The notes under the pieces were generated by a model. That model did no database searches. It saw only the letters and a list, made by a program, of their open reading frames with translations, and had not been told where the DNA came from. 64,000 nt of DNA from DAOUBP01 sp964474695 (GTDB lineage Bacteria > Chloroflexota > Anaerolineae > CG2-30-64-16): the NCBI GenBank assembly GCA_964474695.1, contig CAYYTK010000011.1:62001-126000 (forward strand), given 5' to 3'. Both the position numbers and the translations under genes were made by a program. Below, piece by piece: positions 17,524 to 26,329 of this stretch. Numbering within the stretch: position 1 is the first letter of the stretch; the number at the start of each line of letters is the position of its first letter.

Positions 17524-20500
17524 ATGAAGCCTGTTATCTCGACCCCTCGCGCGTCACTGCGTCATCGTGTGCCGTTGGCAGCGGTGTTGTTTGCCTTGTT
17601 TCATGTTTGGGACAGAGGTTCAGCTTCCTGTAGGAGGTTGAACCTCTGTGTGTTTTTCGGCGTGATGCTGATCGCGCTGGTTATCGCCGGGTGCGTCAGC
17701 CAGATCGAGCCGCCGGAAGCACGCGGCCCCCTAACCCAGGAACCCCGCAAGGGGCCGGCCGTCCCTGTGCCACAGAACGCCCGTATGGCGTATTTGAGCA
17801 CGATCGGCGAACAGACCCCCATCCCGATCCCGACGCAGCACCCAAGGTATCAACGCGGTGCGAATTATCCGCTGGGCATCGAGTGCAACGGTTATCTCAA
17901 GAATGTGTGGGCCACGGCGCCGACGGGTTGCAGCGGGGGCGCATGCACAACCAGCAACATCAACTGGTCGTACATTGACAATTGCCTCGCGGCGGCAGCC
18001 GATGATCTCGTACTGACCGACGCCGGTGTAACGATCAGCAGGCCGGTCATGCTGATGATTCCGCCCTACTTCGATGATCGGATGGGCGGTGCAGGGACAA
18101 GCAGTGATCCGTACGGGCCGGATTATGTTCCGTCCTGGCTTGACGACATCATGATGGATTCGACCTTCGTGTACACGCCCGCAAACGGTGCGGCCGCGAC
18201 CTATTATCGGATTGACTACGACGACGACACCGTACAAGACCGTTTGGTGCAGTTTATCATGGAAGCAGGGGCGCGTTACGATGGCAATACACAGGTGGCT
18301 CTTGTGCGCATCAACCCCGGCATGTCGGGCGAAACACACCCCCTTTACTGTCCCACGTCACATGCTGGCTGCTCGAACACTGCCCTGAAAGCGGCTCACG
18401 AAGCCGCCGGCGTGACGTGCACCGAATACAGAGCTTTTGTCAAGCGCATTGCAGAGGCCGTCTACACTGCTTTTCCCCACAAGCCGGTGGTGCTCGGCAA
18501 TGGGCCGGCGATGTGCGGGAGCCCCGACTATGACACCGCGGCGGAGTCCAGAGAAGGGCTTTTCAATCTGACGACCGACGGCAACCCTGGCTGGTATGCC
18601 TCTACACCGACGCCGATCGGCATGGGGCAGTATTCCGTGATGCCGGATTCGGCGCAAGCAGATCGTTGGGATGGCCGTCTGAGATTGACGCCAGGATGGG
18701 GGGATTACGCGGCGTCTCAGCACGTGCACGATGTGGGGGCGCCCTATGTGTTGGAGTATGGCGCAAACTCCGGCTCTTCCGGTGGCGACGACTGGCAGAC
18801 CAATTATTGGACGGCGTTGATGGTCGCGGGCCTGGACGCCGACTTCTTCTCGACGTTCCGCAGTTGGAACACCGCGCCCAACAGCAGCGGCAGTTGTCCC
18901 GGCACCAGTACATCCTGCGGTGACTATTCGAGTTGGGCCTATTGGGATGTGATCTGGCAGCGTTTTGGGCAGCCCGACGAATATGCCTGGGTGACGTTCC
19001 GTGATGCTGAGTATCCTTCGTACACCTACAACGGGGGAAGCAACGGCGCAAGCGGCTTGCGCGGCAATCTTGACGCGCATATCGCCGTGTTGCAACCAAC
19101 AGTCTATCCGCAGGTGTGTTCTTCGGCCGTGATTCAAGCTGCTGCCACATCAGTGGCGGCGCTTGGTTCGGGGGTCGCGTTTCAGTACAAGCCGTGCGGC
19201 TTATCGGTCGGCACGCCAACGCCGATGCCAACGCCCAGGGCGACGCTGCAACCCACGCCAAGCCCGAACGCGACATCACAATTCAACATGCAGCAACGGC
19301 TATTCAACCGGCAGGCGCGCAAAATGAGCGCGTCGCAGGTGATGGCCATCGCTGCCGACGCGGATTGGAATCCTGGCGCGGCACGCAATATCACGCTGCA
19401 CCTCACGTACCTGGATACTGCCCGTGATACGGTCGCGATCGATGTAGCAACCGGCGAATCATCTTTCGACACCCATGCTTTCGCTAAAACCGATTCCGGC
19501 CTATGGAAGACCGAGGAATGGAGCGTCACTGCGTATATTTCCAACACCATTTCGACCTCAAGCGGCAATGCGTTTGTGCGCATCACGAATGGTGCGACGA
19601 GTCCGTTGTATCTGCACGATATCTTCATCGCTTTAGGTGCGGCGCCCGCGTCAACGCCGACGCCCACGCCCACGGCGACTCGGACGTGGTTGCCTACTTC
19701 GACACCGACGCACACACCATTGCCTACGCGCACATCGACGCCGACCGCTTCGGCCACGCCATCGCGGACGCCGACCCCGACGGCGACCGATACGCCGACC
19801 CCCACCCTGACGCCGACGCCGACCGCTTCGGCCACGCCATCGCGGACGCCGACCCCGACGGCGACCGANNNNNNNNNNNNNNNNNNNNNNNNNNNNNNNN
19901 NNNNNNNNNNNNNNNNNNNNNNNNNNNNNNNNNNNNNNNNNNNNNNNNNNNNNNNNNNNNNNNNNNNNTACGCTGACCCCTACCCTGACGCCGACGCCGA
20001 CCGCTTCGGCCACGCCATCGCGGACGCCAACCCCGACGGCGACCGCTTCGGCGACGCCTGTGCTGACTTCCACCCCCACCGCATCGCGTACGCCGACGCG
20101 AACCCCGTCGCCGACCGCGACAGCTTCACCGACCCGGGCGCTGAACATCATCGAATGCATGCCGAGCGTGCTCACCCCTGTCCTTTTGGGCCCGGGGCCA
20201 AGAAGTGTCGCGGCCGGGAACGGCAGTTTTTACGTAGGTCTGTTTGATCCGAGCCAGGTGGCTCGCACCCAGGCAGAGAGCGGTCAGACGATATGGCAGA
20301 TGGGGACGAGCGCAGGGCGCACCAACGGCATCGCCGTTTGGCAGGATGTAGTCGTGACCGCCAACCGCGACGCCAGCACGGTCACGCTGCATGATGCCTC
20401 CTCCGGCGCGCAACTGGCTGTGCTGTCCGTTGGGACGCTGCCCTGGGGCGTCGCTGCGACCGATGGCCGCGCTTTTGTGGCGAATTTTGGGGCTAATTCC

Positions 20501-22408
20501 GTATCGGTGTTGGACTTGAGCGCACGGAGTGTGGTGACGGTCGTGCCGGTTGGTCTGAATCCGGTGACGGCAGTGGCTGCTCAGAGCCAGGCGTATGTGT
20601 TACATCTGAATGGAAAGGTCACGCATCTGAACGCGCAAGGCCAGGTGTTGGCTCAGGTCGAGTCCGGCGCTGCCGATGCACGGGGCATTACCTGGGATCT
20701 GTTGCGCGGGCGGCTGTATGTGGGCAGCCGGAACGGCTACATCATCGCGCTGAGTACAGCGACCCTGAGCGAAGTGGCTCGCTTCACGCTGCCCGGTCCG
20801 GCCTACGCGATCGCCGTGAACCCCGGCACGGGACGCGTGTTTGCGGTTGATGCGTCCAACGATCTACTCTACGTGATCGAGCCTGATGGCAGCGGCGTGG
20901 GGGAGATTGCCTTGCCGCCCCAGGGGGGTGTGGAGGGCGGCCAGGGGATCGCGGCCTGGAACAATCGCATCGCCGTGGCCAACTATGCGGCCGGCAGCCT
21001 GACCTATCTGGACGACGCCACCTGCGCCTATCGATTGACTCCGGTGGTGATGCCGACGGCGACCTCGACTGCCACTTCCACGCCCACTGCGACCGCCACT
21101 GCGACGCCGACGGCAACGATCACGCCCACCGCGACGGCCACCGAGACGCCGACCGCAACGATCACGCCCACCGCGACGGCCACCGAGACGCCGACCGCAA
21201 CGATCACGCCCACCGCGACTACCACCGAGACGCCGACCGCGACGATCACGCCCACTGCGACCGCCACCGAGACGCCGACTGCGACGATCACGCCCACTGC
21301 GACCGCCACCGAGACGCCGACCGCAACGATCACTCCGACCGCGACTGCCACCGAGACGCCGACCGCAACGATCACGCCCACTGAGACCGCCACAGCGACG
21401 CCAACCCCGTCCGTGACGGCAACGCCCACCGCGACGCCGACGGCGACAGCTACTGCGACACCCACTGAGACCGCCACCATGACACCCACCGCGACGGTGG
21501 CAGCCACCGCGCCCCCCACTGTAACTGTCACTCCGACGCCGACGGCCAGTGCGATGCCGACGCCGAACGTCGTGCGTGCCAAGATCGAGATCGTATGGCC
21601 GCACGACGGCGCGCCAGTGCGTGATGCCGATCTGGCGAACATCACCGCGTATCTGTTGGCAGGGGATGGCGCGGAGCAGGCGACAGCCTTGGACTCGCCG
21701 CCATGCGATTGGAGTCCCACGGTGCGCCTTTGGGTCGCGCAGAATTCAGGGCCGGCAAGCCCCGTGGCGGTGGGGCAGAAGCATTTTGTCAATGAAAGCG
21801 GCCGCAGGTTTCCGGCCTGGGATTTCAACGATGTCGACGTCAGCGCGGCGCGCGATCCGTCCAATAAACTGATGTTCTTCGTTACGGTGGATGGCGTTCG
21901 CACCCTGCACAACGTGTGGTCTCATGCTGCGGATGCACGCACCATCTTCCCGCAGCAGGATGTTCCTGTCAGTGCTTCGCTGCAGGCGCCGGGAGCGGTG
22001 GATGCCCGCATCGAGATCGTGTGGCCGCACGATAACCTGCCCATGGATCAAGCCACGCGCGCGAACATCACCGCGTTCTTGTTCGTGCATGGCGCCTTGC
22101 AGGCATTTTCCCCCCAGATTGCCTGGACGCCCACGGCTCGCCTTCACTGGTCCCTGAACAGCGATGTGGAGCAGGCGCCCGGCAGCGGGCTGATCGGCTT
22201 CTCGCGCACCACAGCAACGGCCGGCGGGCTGGAATTCCTGGCGTGGGACTTCAACGATGTGGACACCAGCGCAACCCGCGACCCCTTGAACAAGCTCTAC
22301 TTCTGGGTCAGTGTGGATGGTCTGCCGACCTACAGCAGCATCTGGGCGCACGGCGCCGATGCGCGGACCATCTTCCCGCAGCCGGACCTCCTCAAAAGCT
22401 GTCAGTGA
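17524..22408 (+). CDS. Very large secreted Thr/Pro-rich protein interrupted by an assembly gap: glycosidase-like, beta-propeller and duplicated C-terminal domains
   Basis: Two frames separated by 100 N (19869-19968) are best read as one gene: removing the Ns joins them exactly in phase of a 78-bp coding repeat, giving at least 1,594 residues. The start is uncertain: ATG 17524, or a later GTG (17650/17662) just before a lipobox LVIAGC. Order: TIM-barrel glycosidase-like region (GANYPLGIECNGYL; PVVLGNGPAMCG), CBM-like domain, TPT linker with the gap, a YVTN-type beta-propeller (AVWQDVVVTANRDASTVTL), a TPTAT linker of 42-bp repeats. Two copies of a ~115-residue domain (IEIVWPHD...WDFNDVD...ARTIFPQ) close the protein. 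Exported; no YLPLVLR ending. Function unknown. Confidence 0.7.
17613..17648 (+). repeat. 10-bp inverted repeat around a possible ribosome binding site
   Basis: CAGAGGTTCA (17613-17622) is exactly complementary to 17639-17648; an inner TCCT/AGGA can extend the stem. The loop side contains TAGGAGG (17631-17637), a perfect Shine-Dalgarno sequence just before in-frame TTG 17638 and GTG 17650. If translation starts downstream, this hairpin would occlude the site. Confidence 0.4.
19741..20050 (+). repeat. 78-bp coding tandem repeat containing the 100-N gap
   Basis: Units start at 19741, 19819 and, after the gap, 19997. The first spacing is 78 bp; the second is 178, i.e. 78 plus the 100 N. Each encodes a 26-residue Thr/Pro/Ser-rich unit including ASATPSRTPTPTAT. 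The gap therefore most likely hides zero or a whole number of additional units. Confidence 0.85.
21116..21400 (+). repeat. 42-bp coding tandem repeat, about seven copies
   Basis: Units begin every 42 bases from 21116 to 21368 and encode the 14-residue TITPTATATETPTA. This is the linker between the beta-propeller and the duplicated C-terminal domains of the large secreted protein. Confidence 0.9.
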
Positions 22409-22433
22409 GGCCTCTTGAAACGGTTGAGGTTGA

Positions 22434-24809
22434 TCAGTTGCTCAGCCTCAGCGCCGGATCGCCGAGCAAATTGAAGGTCAGGAGGATTTCTCGGATGCCG
22501 CCCAAGCTATCGGGCAGGCCGGCCTGAGCCTGGCGCACCGCTGCGCCCAACGTGCGCGGCCCCGTGCCATCTGCCGGTGTGGAGAGCGCGAGGGCAAGTT
22601 CGTGGGCCAACAACTGCTGGTCGCTCAATACCGCGGCGCTTGAAGGCACCAGCGCGGCGACGGCGCCCCCCTTTTTCGTCCGCAGCAGCGTCTCGCCCAG
22701 TGAGGGCGTGGTGGGGTGCTCGAACAAACCACTCAGGCAGGTAACGGTGAAGACGATCGGCAGCCGATCACGATTGCTCAGTTTCCCCGCATCTTCAACG
22801 TCGAACACCTTCTCCCTGGCCCACAGCGTGATGCTGCCATGACCGAAGTAGCCCACCAGGCCCCGACCCTCAGCAAAAGCGCGCAACAGCGCCGCGCGCG
22901 CCGCGCTGCCGTCGTCAGTGATCGTGACCTGCTCGCTGGTGTAGCCGGCCAGCAGCTTCGCAAACTCGGCGGCTTGCTGCACGAAGCCGGGCTCGTCGTT
23001 GTCGGCTACCAGGAATGCCTTGTCGCGCCAGGTCTCGGTCCCCTCCGCCTCTTCGTAGGCCAGCGTTTTGGCGACCATATCGGCTAACTGCTCCGCGTTC
23101 TGGGCAGGAAAGCGACCGACGGCCAGGATTGGCTTTGCTGCCGGCCCGTCATCGGGCATGGCATACCAGACGTCTGAGCCGGTCCAACCTGAGAAAGTCG
23201 TGTAGACTGATTGGGTGGGGATGAGGTCGAGTTCCGCGCCGCCCAGGTAGCCGCGCGGATCGTAGCTGGCGTCGCCTGCCAGCAGCAGGTAACGCGGCGC
23301 CGGCGCGGTCCAGTGGGCCCTGGCCCACTGCACCAATGCCTTGATCGGTTCGGGGCCGGCGCGGCCGTCGCCGAAGGCGTCGTAGACCTGTTCCACGTCC
23401 ATCACAGCCACGCGCAGCCCTTGCGCCTCGCGGGCAGCGACCAACGGCTGCAGCGCCGCGCGGAAGGCCGGCGCCGTTATGATGATCAGATCCGCACCGC
23501 CGGGCCAGTTGCGCAGGTCGGCATTCTCGGCGGCGGTAACTGCGGGGGGCTGACGCAGGGCGGCATCCGGCGCCACGATGAAACGCCGCGCTGCGCCGTC
23601 TGACCCGAAGCGGAGGATGCCATCCTGCCATGCCGTCTCGGTGAGCGCGACGGGCGCGGCCGGGTCGGTGACATCCCACACCGCCGCGGGCCGAGACGAG
23701 ACGCGCACGGCATAGCCGGATGCCGCGCCGTTGAACGCCAGCCCGGGGCCGTTCGCCACCAACTCGCGGGGATAGGTGATTTCGACCCATTCCAGGTCGA
23801 GGCTATCGATCGGCGCGCCGGTGTCGCCGGGCGCAGTAAGCACCAGGCGGTTCTCGCCGGTGTGCAGGATGCCATCCGGCAGGGCGGCCTCGATGCTGTG
23901 CGGCCCCAGACCATCCCACGTCACATCGGCAACCTGGGCGCCGTTCAGCACGAGCCTCAGATGATGATCCGGATCGACGTCAGGGGAGAAGGTCTTGCCG
24001 TAGACGCCGATGCGCAGGATGGCTTCGCCGGCCAGGAGCTGCGGCGCCGACAGGGTGATGGCCGATTCCGCCGGCGCGAAGAGTGATTCCCAATACCAGC
24101 GGCTTTCGCCCGCCTGGGCCTGGCTGCGATAATGGCGGCGCTCTTCGATGCGCAGGGTGTCCGCCACTGCGTTCACCGGTGCGCCGCTTGCCGCGGGCGG
24201 CGCGCTGCGCTCCGCAATCAGGGCGGTTGCGGCGGCTGCGGCTGCCGTGGCCGTTGGCCGGCTCAGCCAGTAGACGTTGCGGCCGGTGTAAGCCTCAGAA
24301 GGCAGCGCCTGGCCGTAAAAGCGCAGGGCGCGGTTGCGGCCCTGGCCGACGAGCTGGAACGCCACCGGCGCGCCGCCGCTCGTGAGCGCCAATTCGTCAG
24401 CGCGTGCCGTTGCCAGGTCGAAACCGGCCCGCGCCAAAGCCGTTGCCGCTACTTCATAGATCCCATCGGCTTCCACGACCAGCTTAACGGTGCTGGATGC
24501 GGCGGATGGATGGCTGCACCCTGCGGCCGCTGCCGCAATTGCGAGCAGCAGGGCCAGGAGCCAAGACCACGCGGCCGTTCTGGCGAGGCGTCTCGCCAGA
24601 ACTCCCAGATGCAGCGGAGCACCCTGAGCGGAGCACCGGAGTGCGCAGTCGAAGGGGGCGGAGCAGTCAGCAGGGAGGGCCGCATCCTTCGACTGCACTC
24701 CGCCGCCCGTCCTTCGGCTGCGCTGCGCTTCGCTCAGGATGCTGGGCGGCTCCGTTCCGCTCAGGATGCTTCCAAAGTCATTTTCAGAGCGGCCTGAGTA
24801 ACTTAACAT
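22434..24809 (-). CDS. C25 (gingipain-family) cysteine peptidase, probable lipoprotein
   Basis: The frame is open from 24863. The first ATG not overlapping the upstream gene's coding end is 24809, giving 791 residues. The first ~70 residues are encoded by a dispersed palindromic repeat and look non-native. After them comes a lipoprotein signal (SWLLALLLAIAAAAAGC). The C-terminal half has the C25 fold: YLLLAGDASYDPRGYLGG, VGRFPAQNAEQLADMV, catalytic His in VGYFGHGS (~657) and catalytic Cys in FTVTCLSGLFEHP (~691, codon at 22737-22739). It ends LLTFNLLGDPALRLSN. C25 enzymes cleave after Arg or Lys; in Bacteroidetes PorU acts as a sortase. Paralogue of the C25 gene at 26326-28713. Confidence 0.85.
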   Translation of the reverse strand: MLSYSGRSENDFGSILSGTEPPSILSEAQRSRRTGGGVQSKDAALPADCSAPFDCALRCSAQGAPLHLGVLARRLARTAAWSWLLALLLAIAAAAAGCSHPSAASSTVKLVVEADGIYEVAATALARAGFDLATARADELALTSGGAPVAFQLVGQGRNRALRFYGQALPSEAYTGRNVYWLSRPTATAAAAAATALIAERSAPPAASGAPVNAVADTLRIEERRHYRSQAQAGESRWYWESLFAPAESAITLSAPQLLAGEAILRIGVYGKTFSPDVDPDHHLRLVLNGAQVADVTWDGLGPHSIEAALPDGILHTGENRLVLTAPGDTGAPIDSLDLEWVEITYPRELVANGPGLAFNGAASGYAVRVSSRPAAVWDVTDPAAPVALTETAWQDGILRFGSDGAARRFIVAPDAALRQPPAVTAAENADLRNWPGGADLIIITAPAFRAALQPLVAAREAQGLRVAVMDVEQVYDAFGDGRAGPEPIKALVQWARAHWTAPAPRYLLLAGDASYDPRGYLGGAELDLIPTQSVYTTFSGWTGSDVWYAMPDDGPAAKPILAVGRFPAQNAEQLADMVAKTLAYEEAEGTETWRDKAFLVADNDEPGFVQQAAEFAKLLAGYTSEQVTITDDGSAARAALLRAFAEGRGLVGYFGHGSITLWAREKVFDVEDAGKLSNRDRLPIVFTVTCLSGLFEHPTTPSLGETLLRTKKGGAVAALVPSSAAVLSDQQLLAHELALALSTPADGTGPRTLGAAVRQAQAGLPDSLGGIREILLTFNLLGDPALRLSN
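24577..24790. repeat. Dispersed palindromic GC-rich repeat at the 5' end of a C25 peptidase gene
   Basis: It contains a perfect 11-bp-arm hairpin (GTTCTGGCGAG, 24577-24602) and an 11-bp inverted pair GCAGTCGAAGG / CCTTCGACTGC (24645-24655, 24686-24696). It also holds repeated CTCAGGATGC and TGAGCGGAGC words. The 15-mer GCGGAGCACCCTGAG (24614-24628) recurs at 39528-39542. It lies directly before the lipoprotein signal of the C25 gene and reads as extra N-terminal codons. Confidence 0.65.
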
Positions 24810-24822
24810 AGCAGCGGCTGCC

Positions 24823-25872
24823 CTAACGCGGCCTGGTCGCGCGCCAGATGAGCAGGCCCACAATGCTCAACAGCCCCGCCAGCACAATCGCGCCGCCGCC
24901 CACCAGCAACAGCGTACGGTTGTTGCGGCCGGCGGTCGGGGAGGCCGGCTGGGGGGTAGCACGCTGCGTCCCATCCAGCAGTGCCGGGCCGGTCGTCGCG
25001 GCCGCGAAGACCTGGGGCGTATCCGTCGCGGCGATGGTCGCGGTCAGTTCGAGGGTCTCCTGGGGCGCCGGGTTGGTTGCTGTGGCCGTCGGCTCCGGCG
25101 GCTGCGGCGTCACGGCCGGCAGGGGGAGAGCCGGGGCGGCGGTCGGGATGGCGGTTGCGGGCGCGGCGTTCGAGCCAGGCTCTGAAGTCGGCGTCGCGAT
25201 CGTTGCCGGCGGCAGCGGTGTGGCTGTGCCTGCCCCCACCGGGGTTTCAGATGCGGTGGGGCTGGCGGTGGCAGTGGCAGGCGGCACCGGCGTGTTGGTG
25301 TACTGGCGCGTCGCGGTGGGCGGGTCTGTCGCGGCCGGCTGGGTCGTCCTGGTCGCGGTGGCCGTCCGGGTGACTGTCCTGGTGGCGGTGGCCGTGGCGG
25401 TCGACGAGCCTGTGGTGGCGGTAGCCGTTGGGGTGGAAGTGGCAGCCGCGGCGTTGCAGTTGTCTCCCGCGGCAACCGGCCCATCTTGGGAGCCAGTGAC
25501 GCCTGATGAGCCCACCTCTGCCACCAGGTAGCGGTAACACAGGCCCGACGCGGTGGCAGTATCAAGGTACTCGTACTCGGCGCCGGTGTCGCTCCCCTGG
25601 GCCGGCTCTTGATAGACGAGGTGCGCCGCGTCCAGCGGAACGGTGGCTTCCGTTGACCGGTACAAATTGAAAGCCTGCGTGTTATACTCGCTGGCGGTCC
25701 CCCACTCGACCTTAATGGAGCCATCCGGCTGCTGGGTGGCTCGGAAATAGGTGAAAGTGACGGCTGCGTGAGTGGTTAGTGCGGCCAGGCCGAGCAGGAG
25801 CACCAGGCAGATAACCAGTCCGAAGTTGGCGCATGTTCGTAAGTATCGGATCTTCTGCATTTTCTTGTCCAT
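24823..25872 (-). CDS. Secreted FN3-like protein with Thr/Pro linker and C-terminal transmembrane anchor
   Basis: 349 residues. A signal peptide (FGLVICLVLLLGLAALTTHA) leads to a ~95-residue FN3-like domain (FRATQQPDGSIKVEWGTASE, FNLYRSTEATVPLDAAHLVY). A long low-complexity TAT/PPT linker follows, then a single membrane helix with basic tail (LLVGGGAIVLAGLLSIVGLL, WRATRPR). The domain is closely related to the neighbouring 25883-26329 protein and to the one at 31971, but each has a different anchor. It probably displays its domain on the cell surface; ligand unknown. Stop lies just before the C25 gene frame. Confidence 0.8.
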   Translation of the reverse strand: MDKKMQKIRYLRTCANFGLVICLVLLLGLAALTTHAAVTFTYFRATQQPDGSIKVEWGTASEYNTQAFNLYRSTEATVPLDAAHLVYQEPAQGSDTGAEYEYLDTATASGLCYRYLVAEVGSSGVTGSQDGPVAAGDNCNAAAATSTPTATATTGSSTATATATRTVTRTATATRTTQPAATDPPTATRQYTNTPVPPATATASPTASETPVGAGTATPLPPATIATPTSEPGSNAAPATAIPTAAPALPLPAVTPQPPEPTATATNPAPQETLELTATIAATDTPQVFAAATTGPALLDGTQRATPQPASPTAGRNNRTLLLVGGGAIVLAGLLSIVGLLIWRATRPR

Positions 25873-25882
25873 GTTGTTGCAT

Positions 25883-26329
25883 CTAGCGCAGGATCAGCGG
25901 CAGATAGGTTTTTGCGCCAGCAGAGCAGTTGTCGCCCGCGCGGATTGGGCCAGCCTGGGCGCCGATATTCGCCGAAGAGGTCAGCTCGGCCACCAAGTAG
26001 TGGTAGCATTGGCCCGGCTGAGTGTCAGTGTCGAGGTACTGATATGCGGCGCCGGTGTCGCTGCCCTCGGCCGGCGTCTGATAGATGAGGTGCGCTGCAT
26101 CCAATGGCACGACGGCTTCAGTTGCCCGGTAGAGGTTGAAGGCCGCGCTGTCCAGCTCGGCCCCGGTCACCCACTCCACCAGGATCGAACCGTTGGGCTG
26201 CTGTGTTGCCCTGAATTCCTTGAAAACAATGGAGGCGCTGAGGGTCAGCCCACTCAGGCCTATGAGCAGCGCCAGGCAAACGGCCAGCCAGCGGCTCGCT
26301 TTGAGATATCTGTCGTACATCGTGTTCAT
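25883..26329 (-). CDS. Small secreted FN3-like protein ending in YLPLILR
   Basis: 148 residues: signal peptide (WLAVCLALLIGLSGLTLS) and one FN3-like domain (EFRATQQPNGSILVEWVTGA, LDSAAFNLYRATEAVVPLDA). It closes directly with SAGAKTYLPLILR at the stop. It is a clear paralogue of the next gene downstream but swaps the membrane helix for the YLPLILR tail. ATG overlaps the stop of the upstream C25 peptidase (ATGA), so the two are translationally coupled. A substrate-enzyme relationship is inference. Confidence 0.82.
   Translation of the reverse strand: MNTMYDRYLKASRWLAVCLALLIGLSGLTLSASIVFKEFRATQQPNGSILVEWVTGAELDSAAFNLYRATEAVVPLDAAHLIYQTPAEGSDTGAAYQYLDTDTQPGQCYHYLVAELTSSANIGAQAGPIRAGDNCSAGAKTYLPLILR

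Noticed and set aside
20060..22408. Separate gene starting after the N gap
   Set aside because: The internal GTG/ATG candidates lie within the Thr/Pro linker with no signal peptide; removal of the Ns fuses it in frame to the upstream part.
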